Shown: positions 17,587 through 25,405 of the stretch, one piece after another | How positions within the stretch are numbered: position 1 is the first letter of the stretch | How the letters are laid out: each line of letters begins with the position of its first letter | NCBI GenBank assembly: GCA_018241525.1 | Contig: JAFEDR010000013.1 | Location: forward strand, 96,404 to 160,403 | Origin: Pseudomonadota bacterium | GTDB taxonomy: Bacteria; Pseudomonadota; Gammaproteobacteria; Steroidobacterales; Steroidobacteraceae | DNA: 64,000 nucleotides | Direction: 5' to 3' | Program-made: the position numbers and the translations under genes | Notes under the pieces: model-generated | What the model was told of the DNA's origin: nothing | The model's input: the letters and a program-made list of their open reading frames with translations, nothing else | Database searches by the model: none

Positions 17587-19236
17587 ATGCTGGAAGGCCT
17601 GCAGATGGACGTGCCGCTGCTCGTCTCGACGCTGCTCGAGCACGCCGAGCGCTACCACGCGGACATCGAGGTGGTGGCGCGCACGATCGAGGGCGAGGTG
17701 GTGCGCACGAGCTACGCCGAGACCGGCCGGCGGGCGCGACGCCTCGCCCAGGCGCTCGACCGGCTAGGGCTCGCGCGCGGCGAGCGCGTCGGCACGCTCG
17801 CCTGGAACACGCAGCGGCACCTCGAGATGTTCTACGGCGTCTCGGGCTCCGGGCGCGTGCTGCACACGATCAACCCGCGGCTGTTCGCCAAGCAGCTCGT
17901 CTACATCATCAACCACGCCGAGGACCGCGCGCTGTTCCTCGACGCCGCGACGCTGCCGCTGGTCGAGCAGCTCGCGCCGGCGCTCAGGACCGTCGAGCAC
18001 TACGTGCTGATGGCGCCGCGCGAGCGGATGCCGGCAACGACGCGGCTGCCGGGGCTGCTCTGCCAGGACGAGCTGCTGGCGGCCGAGGACGGCGACTACG
18101 CCTGGCCGAGCTTCGACGAGCGCAGCGCCTGCTCGATCTGCTACACCTCCGGCACCACCGGCAACCCGAAGGGGGTCGTGTACTCGCACCGCTCCTCGAC
18201 GCTGTCGACGATGCTGGTGCACGGCTTCCTCGGCATCGGCAGCCGCAACGGCGAGCAGCACGTGATCATGCCGCTCGCGCCGATGTTCCACGCCAACGCC
18301 TGGCACCTGCCGTACGTGGCGCCGATGGTCGGCGCGCGGCTGGTGCTGCCGGGACGCAACTACGAACCTGACCGGCTCTACGAGCTGATCGAGGCGGAGG
18401 GCGTCACCCTCGCCGGCGGCGTGCCGAGCATGTGGATCATCCTGACCGACTGGCTCGACCAGACCGGCCGGCGGCTGTCGCGGCTGCGGACCGCGGTCTC
18501 CTCCGGCTCGGCGCCCTCGCGGGCGCTGATGGAGAAGCTCGCCGGCCACGGCGTCGAGCTGATGCAGGCCTGGGGCATGACCGAGGTGGTCGCCGGCAGC
18601 ACCGCGACGATGGCGCCGGGAACCGCCGACCTGCCGCCGGCCGAGCGCATCGACCGCCGGATGCGCTCCGGGCGCGCGCAGTGCGGCGTGCGCTACCGGA
18701 TCGTCGACGCCGAGGAGCGCGAGCTGCCGCAGGACGGCGTCGCGGTCGGCCACCTGCGGGTCAAGGCGCCGTGGGCGGCGCGCGCCTACTTCAAGGGCGA
18801 GGGCGGCAGCGCGGTCGACGCGGACGGCTGGCTCAAGACCGGCGACGTCGCCTCGATCGACCCGGCGGGCCACCTGGTGCTGATGGACCGCTCGAAGGAC
18901 GTGATCAAGTCGGGCGGCGAGTGGATCAGCTCGATCGAGCTCGAGAACCTCGCCTGCGGCCACCCCGCGGTGCAGCTCGCGGCGGTGATCGGCGTCGCGC
19001 ACCCGAAGTGGCAGGAGCGGCCGCTGCTGGTCGTCGTGCGCCGGCCCGGCGCCAGCGTCACCGGCGCCGAGCTCGTCGAGTTCCTGAGCGACAAGGTCGC
19101 GCGCTGGTGGCTGCCGGACGACGTCGCCTTCGTCGACGCGCTGCCGATGACCGCGACCGGCAAGGTCTCGAAGCTCGCGCTGCGCGAGCGCTTCCGCGAC
19201 CACGTGCTGCCGGACGCGGCGCGCCGGCAGGCGTGA
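17587..19236 (+). CDS. Long-/medium-chain acyl-CoA synthetase (AMP-binding)
   Basis: A 549-residue adenylate-forming enzyme that activates a fatty or other carboxylic acid with ATP and CoA. The P-loop-like motif is CYTSGTTGNPKGV (about residue 184), with GMTE and the C-terminal hinge (GWLKTGDVASID, DRSKDVIKSGGEW) and the catalytic Lys region GKVSKL. The start ATG 17587 fits family N-termini (MLEGLQMDVPLL). ATG 17605 has a better ribosome-binding site (GGAAGG, 7 nt) and may be the true start. The 3' end overlaps the next gene by 4 nt (GTGA). Confidence 0.93.
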   Translation: MLEGLQMDVPLLVSTLLEHAERYHADIEVVARTIEGEVVRTSYAETGRRARRLAQALDRLGLARGERVGTLAWNTQRHLEMFYGVSGSGRVLHTINPRLFAKQLVYIINHAEDRALFLDAATLPLVEQLAPALRTVEHYVLMAPRERMPATTRLPGLLCQDELLAAEDGDYAWPSFDERSACSICYTSGTTGNPKGVVYSHRSSTLSTMLVHGFLGIGSRNGEQHVIMPLAPMFHANAWHLPYVAPMVGARLVLPGRNYEPDRLYELIEAEGVTLAGGVPSMWIILTDWLDQTGRRLSRLRTAVSSGSAPSRALMEKLAGHGVELMQAWGMTEVVAGSTATMAPGTADLPPAERIDRRMRSGRAQCGVRYRIVDAEERELPQDGVAVGHLRVKAPWAARAYFKGEGGSAVDADGWLKTGDVASIDPAGHLVLMDRSKDVIKSGGEWISSIELENLACGHPAVQLAAVIGVAHPKWQERPLLVVVRRPGASVTGAELVEFLSDKVARWWLPDDVAFVDALPMTATGKVSKLALRERFRDHVLPDAARRQA

Positions 19237-20051
19237 CGGCGCGCAGGCCAGTCCGCCCCGGGGTTACTGGCCGCGGCGCCGGGTCGCGCCGCACGGGGCG
19301 CGCCGCGGCGCAGGCCCTGCTGCTGGCGCTGCTCGGTGCGTGCACCGCACCGTCGCCCGCGCCGCCACCGGAGCCCGCCGCCGCCGTGCCGCCGGTCACG
19401 GCGCCGGAGTCGCCCGCGGACATCGCCGCCGCCCGCTGCGGCGCCGCGGACGAGCCGTTCGCGGGCCGGTATCGCGCCGCGGCCAAGACCTCGCTCGCGC
19501 GGCACGGGCAGGCACTGGCGCCGGTCGAGACGCTGGCCGGCCTGGAGGCGCTGCGCGACTACCTGCGGCCGGTGCTCGATCCGCGCATGCGCCTGCGGCA
19601 TCCACACCTCGAGGCAGAAACCTCGGCCGAGGCGCCGCGCGTCGCGGAGGAACAGCACCTCCTCACCGTGCGTGCCTACCTGCACGCGGTCAAGCACGAG
19701 GGCGGCGCGCACGGCGACCACGACTTCCACGTCATGCTCGGCAGCAGCGCCGTGGCGGACGCGGGCATCTTCTTCACGGCCGAGGTCAGCGGCCTGCCGT
19801 CGCCCGGCGCACGCGACTATCCCGAGCTCGCCGCAGCGCGACGGCAGCTGCTCGCCCTGCTCGGGCGCTGCGTCGTCGGCGAGCGCTTCGTGCGCATCGA
19901 TCCGCCGCTGGCCGTGCAGGTGACGGGGGCGCTGTTCTTCGACGCCGACCACTCGATCGGCGCGGTCGGGCCCGCGTACGCCAAGCCGTTCACGGTCTGG
20001 GAGCTGCACCCGGTGCTGCGCATCGAGCGCGCGTCCGAGGCCCCGCCGTGA
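19233..20051 (+). CDS. Putative lipoprotein of unknown function, His-rich centre
   Basis: A 272-residue protein coupled by GTGA overlap to the acyl-CoA synthetase gene upstream and by another GTGA overlap to the gene downstream. It has a long basic N-region, then a hydrophobic stretch with lipobox LLGAC (Cys37), then a Pro-rich linker. The body includes YLRPVLDPRMRLRHPHLEAE, VKHEGGAHGDHDFHVML and a C-terminal GALFFDADHS. Periplasmic or outer-membrane attachment is inferred. I do not recognise the family. Confidence 0.7.
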   Translation: MTARRPVRPGVTGRGAGSRRTGRAAAQALLLALLGACTAPSPAPPPEPAAAVPPVTAPESPADIAAARCGAADEPFAGRYRAAAKTSLARHGQALAPVETLAGLEALRDYLRPVLDPRMRLRHPHLEAETSAEAPRVAEEQHLLTVRAYLHAVKHEGGAHGDHDFHVMLGSSAVADAGIFFTAEVSGLPSPGARDYPELAAARRQLLALLGRCVVGERFVRIDPPLAVQVTGALFFDADHSIGAVGPAYAKPFTVWELHPVLRIERASEAPP

Positions 20052-20425
20052 GCGTCACGAGCCCGTCGCCGCGCATCGAGCGTCTCGAGTGGGGCGTGAC
20101 CGGGGCGGCGGGCATGCCGCTCGCGCGCGACCTCAAGCTGTGGCCGGGCGGCGGCCGCGAATGGGACTGGAGCGAGACCGGCACGCGTCACGTGCCCGGG
20201 ATCCAGCTGGCGGACGCGCGCGAAATCCTCGATCACGGCGCGACGACACTGGTGCTGTCGCGCGGCATGCAGCTCGTGCTGCAGACGCCCCTGCCGACGC
20301 TCGAGGCGCTGGCCGCGGCGGGCGTCGCGGTGCACGTGCTCGAGACGCGGGCGGCGGCCGCGCTCTACAACGAGCTCGCCGCGCAGGGCATCGCCGTCGG
20401 CGCGCTGATCCACTCGACCTGCTGA
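20048..20425 (+). CDS. Mth938-like domain protein
   Basis: A 125-residue cytosolic protein matching the Mth938/NDUFAF3-like family. The signature features are DLKLWPGGGREWDWSETGT, HVPGIQ, a central TTLVLSRGMQ and a C-terminal GIAVGALIHSTC. The eukaryotic relative NDUFAF3 helps assemble respiratory complex I; bacterial members are of unknown function. The GTG start overlaps the previous stop, and it is the last gene of the three-gene operon beginning with the acyl-CoA synthetase. Confidence 0.88.
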   Translation: MSVTSPSPRIERLEWGVTGAAGMPLARDLKLWPGGGREWDWSETGTRHVPGIQLADAREILDHGATTLVLSRGMQLVLQTPLPTLEALAAAGVAVHVLETRAAAALYNELAAQGIAVGALIHSTC

Positions 20426-20575
20426 GCCGCGGGGCGGCAGACTGGACCGATTACACCGGACGTAGGCGGACGCAAGGTCGGGCGCTATGCTCCGGGAAAG
20501 ACGTCGAGCGGCCGGCGGACCGGGGATCCGCGCTCCGGCAGGCCGCTCCCGATGAACCGGCAAAAGGATCTGCCC

Positions 20576-22063
20576 ATGCGTCGTCTCGACCGCCGCCGCC
20601 ACCCAGGCACCCTCGTCGCGCTCGCCCTGCTGGTCCTCGCGGCCGTGCCCGCGCGCGCCGCGCGCACCGATTGGCGCGAGATGACGATCGGCCGCTTCCA
20701 CGTGTACAGCACGCTGCGCGACTCGCGCACCCGCGAGATCGCGCGCCAGCTGCAGGTGTTCGATCACAGCGCCGTGGCGTTCATCCGCGGCCCGATGCCG
20801 CTGCCCGACACGCCGACGCTGGTCTACCTGCTCGACAAGCCGGACTTCCAGCGCGTGGTCCGCAACCCCAACGCCGGCGGCGTGTTCGTCGAGCGCCGCG
20901 AAGCCAACCTCATGCTGGTCGACACCGACGCCGACTTTGAGTTCACGAAGCGGGCGATCCTGCACGAGTTCACGCACTACGTGCAGCGCACGACGCACGT
21001 GCAGACCCTGCCGCCCTGGTACGTCGAGGGCTTCGCGGAGCTGATGAGCTCGTTCAAGCTCCACGACCGCGACGTCAGGCTCGGCGAGGCGCCGACCAGC
21101 CTGCGGATCGACCCGGCGCAGTGGCTGCCGATTGCGCACGTGCTGGCGGTGAAGTCCACCGATCCCGAATTCAGGACCGAGCGCCTGATGCGCCAGTTCT
21201 ACGGCGAATCCTGGCTGCTCGTGCACTACCTGCTGTTCGACCGGCGCGACTACCTGCCGGCGACGGGCCGGTACCTCGAGAGCCTCGACCTCGGCATCGG
21301 CGAGGCCGACGCGTTCGCCAATGCGTTCAGCTTCTCCAAGACCGATCTCGACAAGGCGCTGCGGGAGGAGCTGCACCGCGGCGTGATCCACGTGCGGCGC
21401 TACACGTGGGACCAGCCGATCACCGCGGACGATGCGCCGATCACGCGCCTGTCGACGACGCAGGCCGACACGGCCTTCCTGCGCGCGGTCTACCTGACCC
21501 AGCGCAGGGGCCCGGAGATCGACGCCCTCGCGGCCAAGGCCGTCGAGCAGAATCCCGCCGATCCGGACCTGCGCGCCCTCGCGGCGCGCATCGCGGCCAG
21601 CGAGGGCAAGCCGGTGACGCTCGACGAGCTGATCGAGCGGGCACGCAACGACCTGGCGACCGACGCGCAGCTGCGCATCGACCTCGCCGACGCCGTGTCG
21701 CACAGCGGCGCGGGCGATACCGACGCCGCGCGCCGCGTCCAGGCGCTGATCGAGCCGCTGATGCAGGGCGAGGCGCCGCCACTCGAGGCGGTGACGCTGT
21801 GGTCGACCGCGGCCCAGCGGCTGCAGCTGCCGCCGCCGCAGATCATCGCCGTGCTCGAGCCCGCCTCGCGCCGCGCGCCCCGCGACACGCTGTTCTTGCA
21901 GCAGCTCGCGACCGCGAACCTGCGCGCCGGCAATACCGCGCGGGCGCGCGAGCTGTACAACCAGATCATCGCGGTGAGCTCGAGCCCGCCGGAGCGGGTC
22001 TGGGCGCAGAAGCAGGCGGACTCGCCGCGCATGCAGGACCCGCCCGCGGCCGCGCCGGAGTGA
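20576..22063 (+). CDS. Exported HExxH (gluzincin-type) metalloprotease-like protein with helical repeats
   Basis: A 495-residue protein. The signal peptide spans about residues 1-29 (ending PARA). The zinc motif is HEFTH (His130, Glu131, His134), followed by WYVEGFAE with Glu155 as likely third ligand, as in gluzincins. The C-terminal half (about 290-480) is Ala-rich helical, TPR-like (NPADPDLRALAARIAAS, LRAGNTARARELYNQ). The start ATG 20576 has AAGGA 7 nt upstream; ATG 20552 is in frame but poorer. Periplasmic peptidase activity is inferred. It is preceded by a 150-bp gap without a clear promoter. Confidence 0.82.
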   Translation: MRRLDRRRHPGTLVALALLVLAAVPARAARTDWREMTIGRFHVYSTLRDSRTREIARQLQVFDHSAVAFIRGPMPLPDTPTLVYLLDKPDFQRVVRNPNAGGVFVERREANLMLVDTDADFEFTKRAILHEFTHYVQRTTHVQTLPPWYVEGFAELMSSFKLHDRDVRLGEAPTSLRIDPAQWLPIAHVLAVKSTDPEFRTERLMRQFYGESWLLVHYLLFDRRDYLPATGRYLESLDLGIGEADAFANAFSFSKTDLDKALREELHRGVIHVRRYTWDQPITADDAPITRLSTTQADTAFLRAVYLTQRRGPEIDALAAKAVEQNPADPDLRALAARIAASEGKPVTLDELIERARNDLATDAQLRIDLADAVSHSGAGDTDAARRVQALIEPLMQGEAPPLEAVTLWSTAAQRLQLPPPQIIAVLEPASRRAPRDTLFLQQLATANLRAGNTARARELYNQIIAVSSSPPERVWAQKQADSPRMQDPPAAAPE

Positions 22064-22113
22064 TGCGCCGGCGGCGGCGGGCGTCGCCGCGCCATGACGA
22101 CCAGGAAGAAGAA

Positions 22114-22472
22114 TGGTGGGCCCGCTGGGACTCGAACCCAGAACCAAGGGATTCACTCTGCCCCGCGGTTTCCCGCGGGAGTGGACTATCTCTTCGCCCT
22201 CGCACCGCCGGCCCTGGCCGGCGCGCCGTTCGGGCGCGGGACGCTCCTGCCTGTCATCAAGGGCACTCGGGCGAACCCAGCCCCCAGGTAGTCTCTGCAC
22301 CTTCCGGCGGTGCACCGCCGGCTTGGCTCAGGGTCGCCATCGCGCCCGCGCCGCGGGCCCGGTCAGGTTTCCCTGAATTCATCCCGTCCACTTCGCGCGT
22401 TACCGCGCGAAGGCACCGTTGCGACCTCGCGGTCCGATGAGTCCCCTGCTCTAACCGTTGAGCTACAGGCCC
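22114..22472 (-). tRNA. tRNA-Ile(CAU) interrupted by a group I intron
   Basis: The 5' exon is 22437-22472 (36 nt) and the 3' exon 22114-22153 (40 nt). Joined, they form a 76-nt cloverleaf with acceptor stem GGGCCTG/CGGGCCC, D-arm GCTC/GAGC, anticodon arm GGGGA-CTCATAA-TCCCT, T-arm GGTTCGAGTCC and encoded CCA. The anticodon is CAT. The distinctive Ile2 form is supported by its similarity to the intron-bearing tRNA-Ile(CAU) of Azoarcus and by this acceptor sequence; such tRNAs become AUA-reading after lysidine modification by TilS. The intron sits directly 3' of the CAT anticodon. A TAGACT -10-like box (22479-22484) lies just upstream and a T-rich stretch follows the CCA. Confidence 0.93.
22154..22436 (-). 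ncRNA. Self-splicing group I intron in tRNA-Ile(CAU), 283 nt
   Basis: Core elements are in order on the minus strand. P1 has exon CAT opposite GTG in CGGTGCC, giving a U-G pair at the splice site. P2 is CTTCGCGCG-GTAA-CGCGCGAAG. P4 pairs TCAGGG with CCCTGA, followed by GCCAAGC. P5 is CC/GG after GAAA. P6a is a perfect CCGGCGGT/ACCGCCGG hairpin. P7 pairs GACTA (in GCAGAGACTA) with TAGTC (in AGATAGTCC). P3 is CGGGATG/CGTCCCG, P8 CGCCC/GGGCG, and P9 CCCGCGG-GAAA-CCGCGGG. The last intron base is G. There is no ORF. The spacing between P7 and P3' (about 45 nt, CCTG..CAGG hairpin) is longer than in Azoarcus. Confidence 0.9.
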
Positions 22473-22575
22473 GGCACCAGTCTAACAGGGGCCTGAAGGC
22501 TGGGCGCACGCCGACCGGCGCTGGCACAATCGTCCCTCGCGGCGCCTCCGAGCCGCGCGACGGGGCGGAGGGCGC

Positions 22576-24426
22576 GTGTCCGAGAGCGACGACGAGCGGC
22601 CGGCGGCCGCGGCGTGGCAGCCGGCGCTGGCGGCGCTGACCGAGCACCTGCAGGACACCGTGCTCGTGACCAACGCGGCCGGCCGCATCCGCGCCGCCTA
22701 CGGCAGTTACGCCTCGACCGGCGGCTGGAAGCTCGAGGACGTGATCGGCGCCTCGGTCACGAAGTTCATCCACCCGCTCGACCTCGCGACCGCGCTCGGC
22801 CGGCTGATGCTGAACGTCGCCGACCCGTCGCTGTCCGGCCAGCACCGGCTGGAGGTGCGCGCGCTGCGCGCCGACGGCACCTATCGCGCCACCGAGGCGA
22901 TGCTCGCCAACCGGCTCGCCGACCCGGCGATCCGCGGCATCGTGATCACGGTGCGCGACATCGGCCCGCGCCGCGAGGCGGAGCTCGGCCGCGCCGAGTC
23001 GGAGGAGCGCTTCCGGGTCGTGACCGACCTCTCGGGCGACATGATCGCGATGGTCGGCGCCGACGGCTCGATCCGCTACTACAGCGAGTCGTGCGAGCGG
23101 ATCCTCGGCTACCCGCCCGGGACTCGCATCGGCCGGCCGCTGTTCGACAAGATCGTCGCCGAGGACCAGCCGCGCGCGCGGGCGGCATTCCGCGAGCTGG
23201 TCTCGCAGCCGCTCGCCAGCCGGCAGATGTTCGAGGTCCGCATCCACCACGTCGACGGCGGCGTGCGCTGGGTGCAGGCGCTGGCGGTCAACCTGCTGGG
23301 CCACCCGGCGGTCGGCTGCGTGGTGTTCAGCGCCCGCGACATCACCGAGCGCAAGGAATCCGAGCTCGCGCTCGCCGACGCCCGCGCGCGCCTCGACGCC
23401 GCGCTGTGGGGCGCGCACGTCGGGCTGTACGCCGTCGACCTCGCGACCGACCGCGCCGAGCTCAGCCCGCACTTCTTCGAGATCACCGGCATCCTGCGCA
23501 GCGAGTGGGAGGCCGACCCGAACCCGTGGGACGCGCGCATCCACCCGCGCGACCGGCGCATGGTCGCCGAGCGCGTCAAGGCGCACCTCGCCGGCGAGCA
23601 GCCGATCTTCGAGGCGGAGTACCGGCTGCGCACGCCGCGCGGCTGGCTGTGGATCCTCGACCGCGCGCGGGTGATGCAGCGCGACCCGGACGGGCGGCCG
23701 CGCACGCTGTGCGGCACGGTGATGGACGTCAGCGCCCGCAAGCAGCTCGAGCGCGAGCTGGTCGAGACCACCGCGCGCGAGCAGCAGCGCCTGAGCCAGG
23801 ACCTGCATGACGGCCTCGGCCAGGAGCTGACCGGCATCGCGCTCTTGATGCGCAGTGCCGCCAAGCGGCTCGACGGCGGCCGGCAGGGCGTCGGCGCCGA
23901 CGTCGAGACGGCGATCGACCACCTGAACCGCGCGATCCGCAATGCCCGCGCGCTCGCGCACGGCCTGCATCCGGTGCGCGCCGACGAGGGCGGGCTTGCC
24001 GGCGCGCTCGAGTCGCTGGCCGCGAACGCGCGCCCGGGCGACGTCGGGATCGCGGTCGACACGCGCCGCTGGGGCGGCCAGGCGCTGCCGGGCGACGTCG
24101 CCGACCATGCGTACCGGATCGTGCAGGAGGCGCTCGCCAATGCGCTGCGCCACGCGCAGGCCTCGCAGGTGACCATCCGGCTCGCGGCCGAGCCCGAGGC
24201 GGTGGTGGTCGCGGTGCGCGACAACGGCATCGGCCTCGGCGGGGTGGCGCGCGCGGCGCCGGGCCTCGGCCGGCGCATCATCGCGCACCGGGCACAGCTG
24301 ATCGGCGGCAGCGTCGAGTGGCTCGAGCCCGGCGGTGGCGGGACCGAGGTGGTGCTGACCGTGCCGTGGGCGGCGGCCATCGCCGCCGGGGCCGCGGCCG
24401 AGGTCAGTTCCCGAGGGCGTCCCTGA
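22576..24426 (+). CDS. PAS-domain sensor histidine kinase (HisKA_3/NarL type)
   Basis: A 616-residue cytosolic kinase without clear TM helices. It has three PAS-like domains (about 15-130, 140-260, 265-395), then a dimerisation/phosphoacceptor helix with His411 (SQDLHDGLGQELTG). The HATPase domain has N-box EALANALRHAQ and G-box DNGIGLGG. HisKA_3 kinases usually phosphorylate NarL/FixJ-type response regulators, but none is adjacent, so this is an orphan. GTG 22576 is preceded by GGAGG at 4 nt. Its last 23 nt overlap the convergent HDOD gene. Confidence 0.92.
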   Translation: MSESDDERPAAAAWQPALAALTEHLQDTVLVTNAAGRIRAAYGSYASTGGWKLEDVIGASVTKFIHPLDLATALGRLMLNVADPSLSGQHRLEVRALRADGTYRATEAMLANRLADPAIRGIVITVRDIGPRREAELGRAESEERFRVVTDLSGDMIAMVGADGSIRYYSESCERILGYPPGTRIGRPLFDKIVAEDQPRARAAFRELVSQPLASRQMFEVRIHHVDGGVRWVQALAVNLLGHPAVGCVVFSARDITERKESELALADARARLDAALWGAHVGLYAVDLATDRAELSPHFFEITGILRSEWEADPNPWDARIHPRDRRMVAERVKAHLAGEQPIFEAEYRLRTPRGWLWILDRARVMQRDPDGRPRTLCGTVMDVSARKQLERELVETTAREQQRLSQDLHDGLGQELTGIALLMRSAAKRLDGGRQGVGADVETAIDHLNRAIRNARALAHGLHPVRADEGGLAGALESLAANARPGDVGIAVDTRRWGGQALPGDVADHAYRIVQEALANALRHAQASQVTIRLAAEPEAVVVAVRDNGIGLGGVARAAPGLGRRIIAHRAQLIGGSVEWLEPGGGGTEVVLTVPWAAAIAAGAAAEVSSRGRP

Positions 24427-25297
24427 GCGAGGCGATCTGCTCGGCGCTCGCCGCGAGCAGCTGGTTGCAGTCCGCCGCCGTGAGCCCGAGTCGCTGGAAC
24501 GGCGCGACGGCGGTGACGGTGTCGTCGATCAGCTGCCGGTAGTACACGCACGGCACCAGCGAGGTGGCGACGATCAGCACGTCGCTGAGGCGCGTGCCGC
24601 TGACCGACGGCCGGTCCCAGGCGTTCTGCTCGGCGACCGCGAGCACGATCGCCTCCGGGAACTTCCAGTGCTCGAGGATCAGGCGGCCGATGCGCGGGTG
24701 CCAGTCGTGCACCACCTGGTCCCAGAGCCCCGCCTCCTCGATCGCGCCGGCGAGCCCGCGGGCGCGCACCAGCAGGTACAGCCGGCCGAGGTTGTGCATC
24801 AGCCCTGCGACCAGCGCCTCCTCGGCACGCACCGCGCGCGTCTCGCGCGCCACCACGTAGCCGAGCGCCGCCACCAGCGCGCCCTTGCGCCACAGCTCCT
24901 GCAGCTGCGGCCGCAGCGCGCTGTCGGCATCGACCAGCTTCATCTGCCGCATCGCGAAGGACATCGCCGCGCAGCGCACGAGGTCGTAGCCGAGGCGGTT
25001 GATCGCCGACGGCAGCTCCGTCACCGGCTGCGCGCCCGGGTTGAAGACGCTCGAGTTCGCGATGCGCAGCACCCGCGCCGCGAGCGCGGCATCGGCGCCG
25101 AGCACCTTGGCGATGGTCGCCGGCGTCGCCTTCGGGTCCTCGAGCACGCGCTGCACGCGCGCCGCGACGTCCGGGAACGACGGCAGGTGCACCTCGCCGG
25201 CGGCAAGCTCGGCGGTCAGCTTGCGCGTCAGGTCGAAGGGCGTCAGCGTCAGGGTCGCGAGCGACGAGACGTCGACGGCCGGTTCCGGGGAGGACAT
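24404..25297 (-). CDS. HDOD-domain signalling protein
   Basis: A 297-residue protein with an HDOD domain at about residues 30-235 (LPSFPDVAARVQRVLEDP, VLRIANSSVFN, LMHNLGRLYLL, HPRIGRLILEHWKFP). HDOD proteins are HD-superfamily relatives lacking nuclease or phosphodiesterase activity and act in signalling or c-di-GMP-linked networks. The N-terminal 25 residues are a short extension, and no receiver or GGDEF domain is attached. It converges on the sensor kinase gene with a 23-bp overlap at the 3' ends. ATG 25297 was chosen; the ribosome-binding site is weak. Confidence 0.92.
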   Translation of the reverse strand: MSSPEPAVDVSSLATLTLTPFDLTRKLTAELAAGEVHLPSFPDVAARVQRVLEDPKATPATIAKVLGADAALAARVLRIANSSVFNPGAQPVTELPSAINRLGYDLVRCAAMSFAMRQMKLVDADSALRPQLQELWRKGALVAALGYVVARETRAVRAEEALVAGLMHNLGRLYLLVRARGLAGAIEEAGLWDQVVHDWHPRIGRLILEHWKFPEAIVLAVAEQNAWDRPSVSGTRLSDVLIVATSLVPCVYYRQLIDDTVTAVAPFQRLGLTAADCNQLLAASAEQIASLRDALGN

Positions 25298-25405
25298 GGG
25301 CTGGCCTGGTTCGGGGGAGGTTCCCACCGACGGGTATCGGCCGGCGGGCGGCGGGCTTGAGGGCGCGGCGCTGCCGCCCGGCCGGCCGCCGCGTACACTG
25401 AGGAC

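Noticed and set aside
22154..22436. Homing endonuclease ORF in the intron
   Set aside because: Only 283 nt, with no coding potential and folded as ribozyme core.
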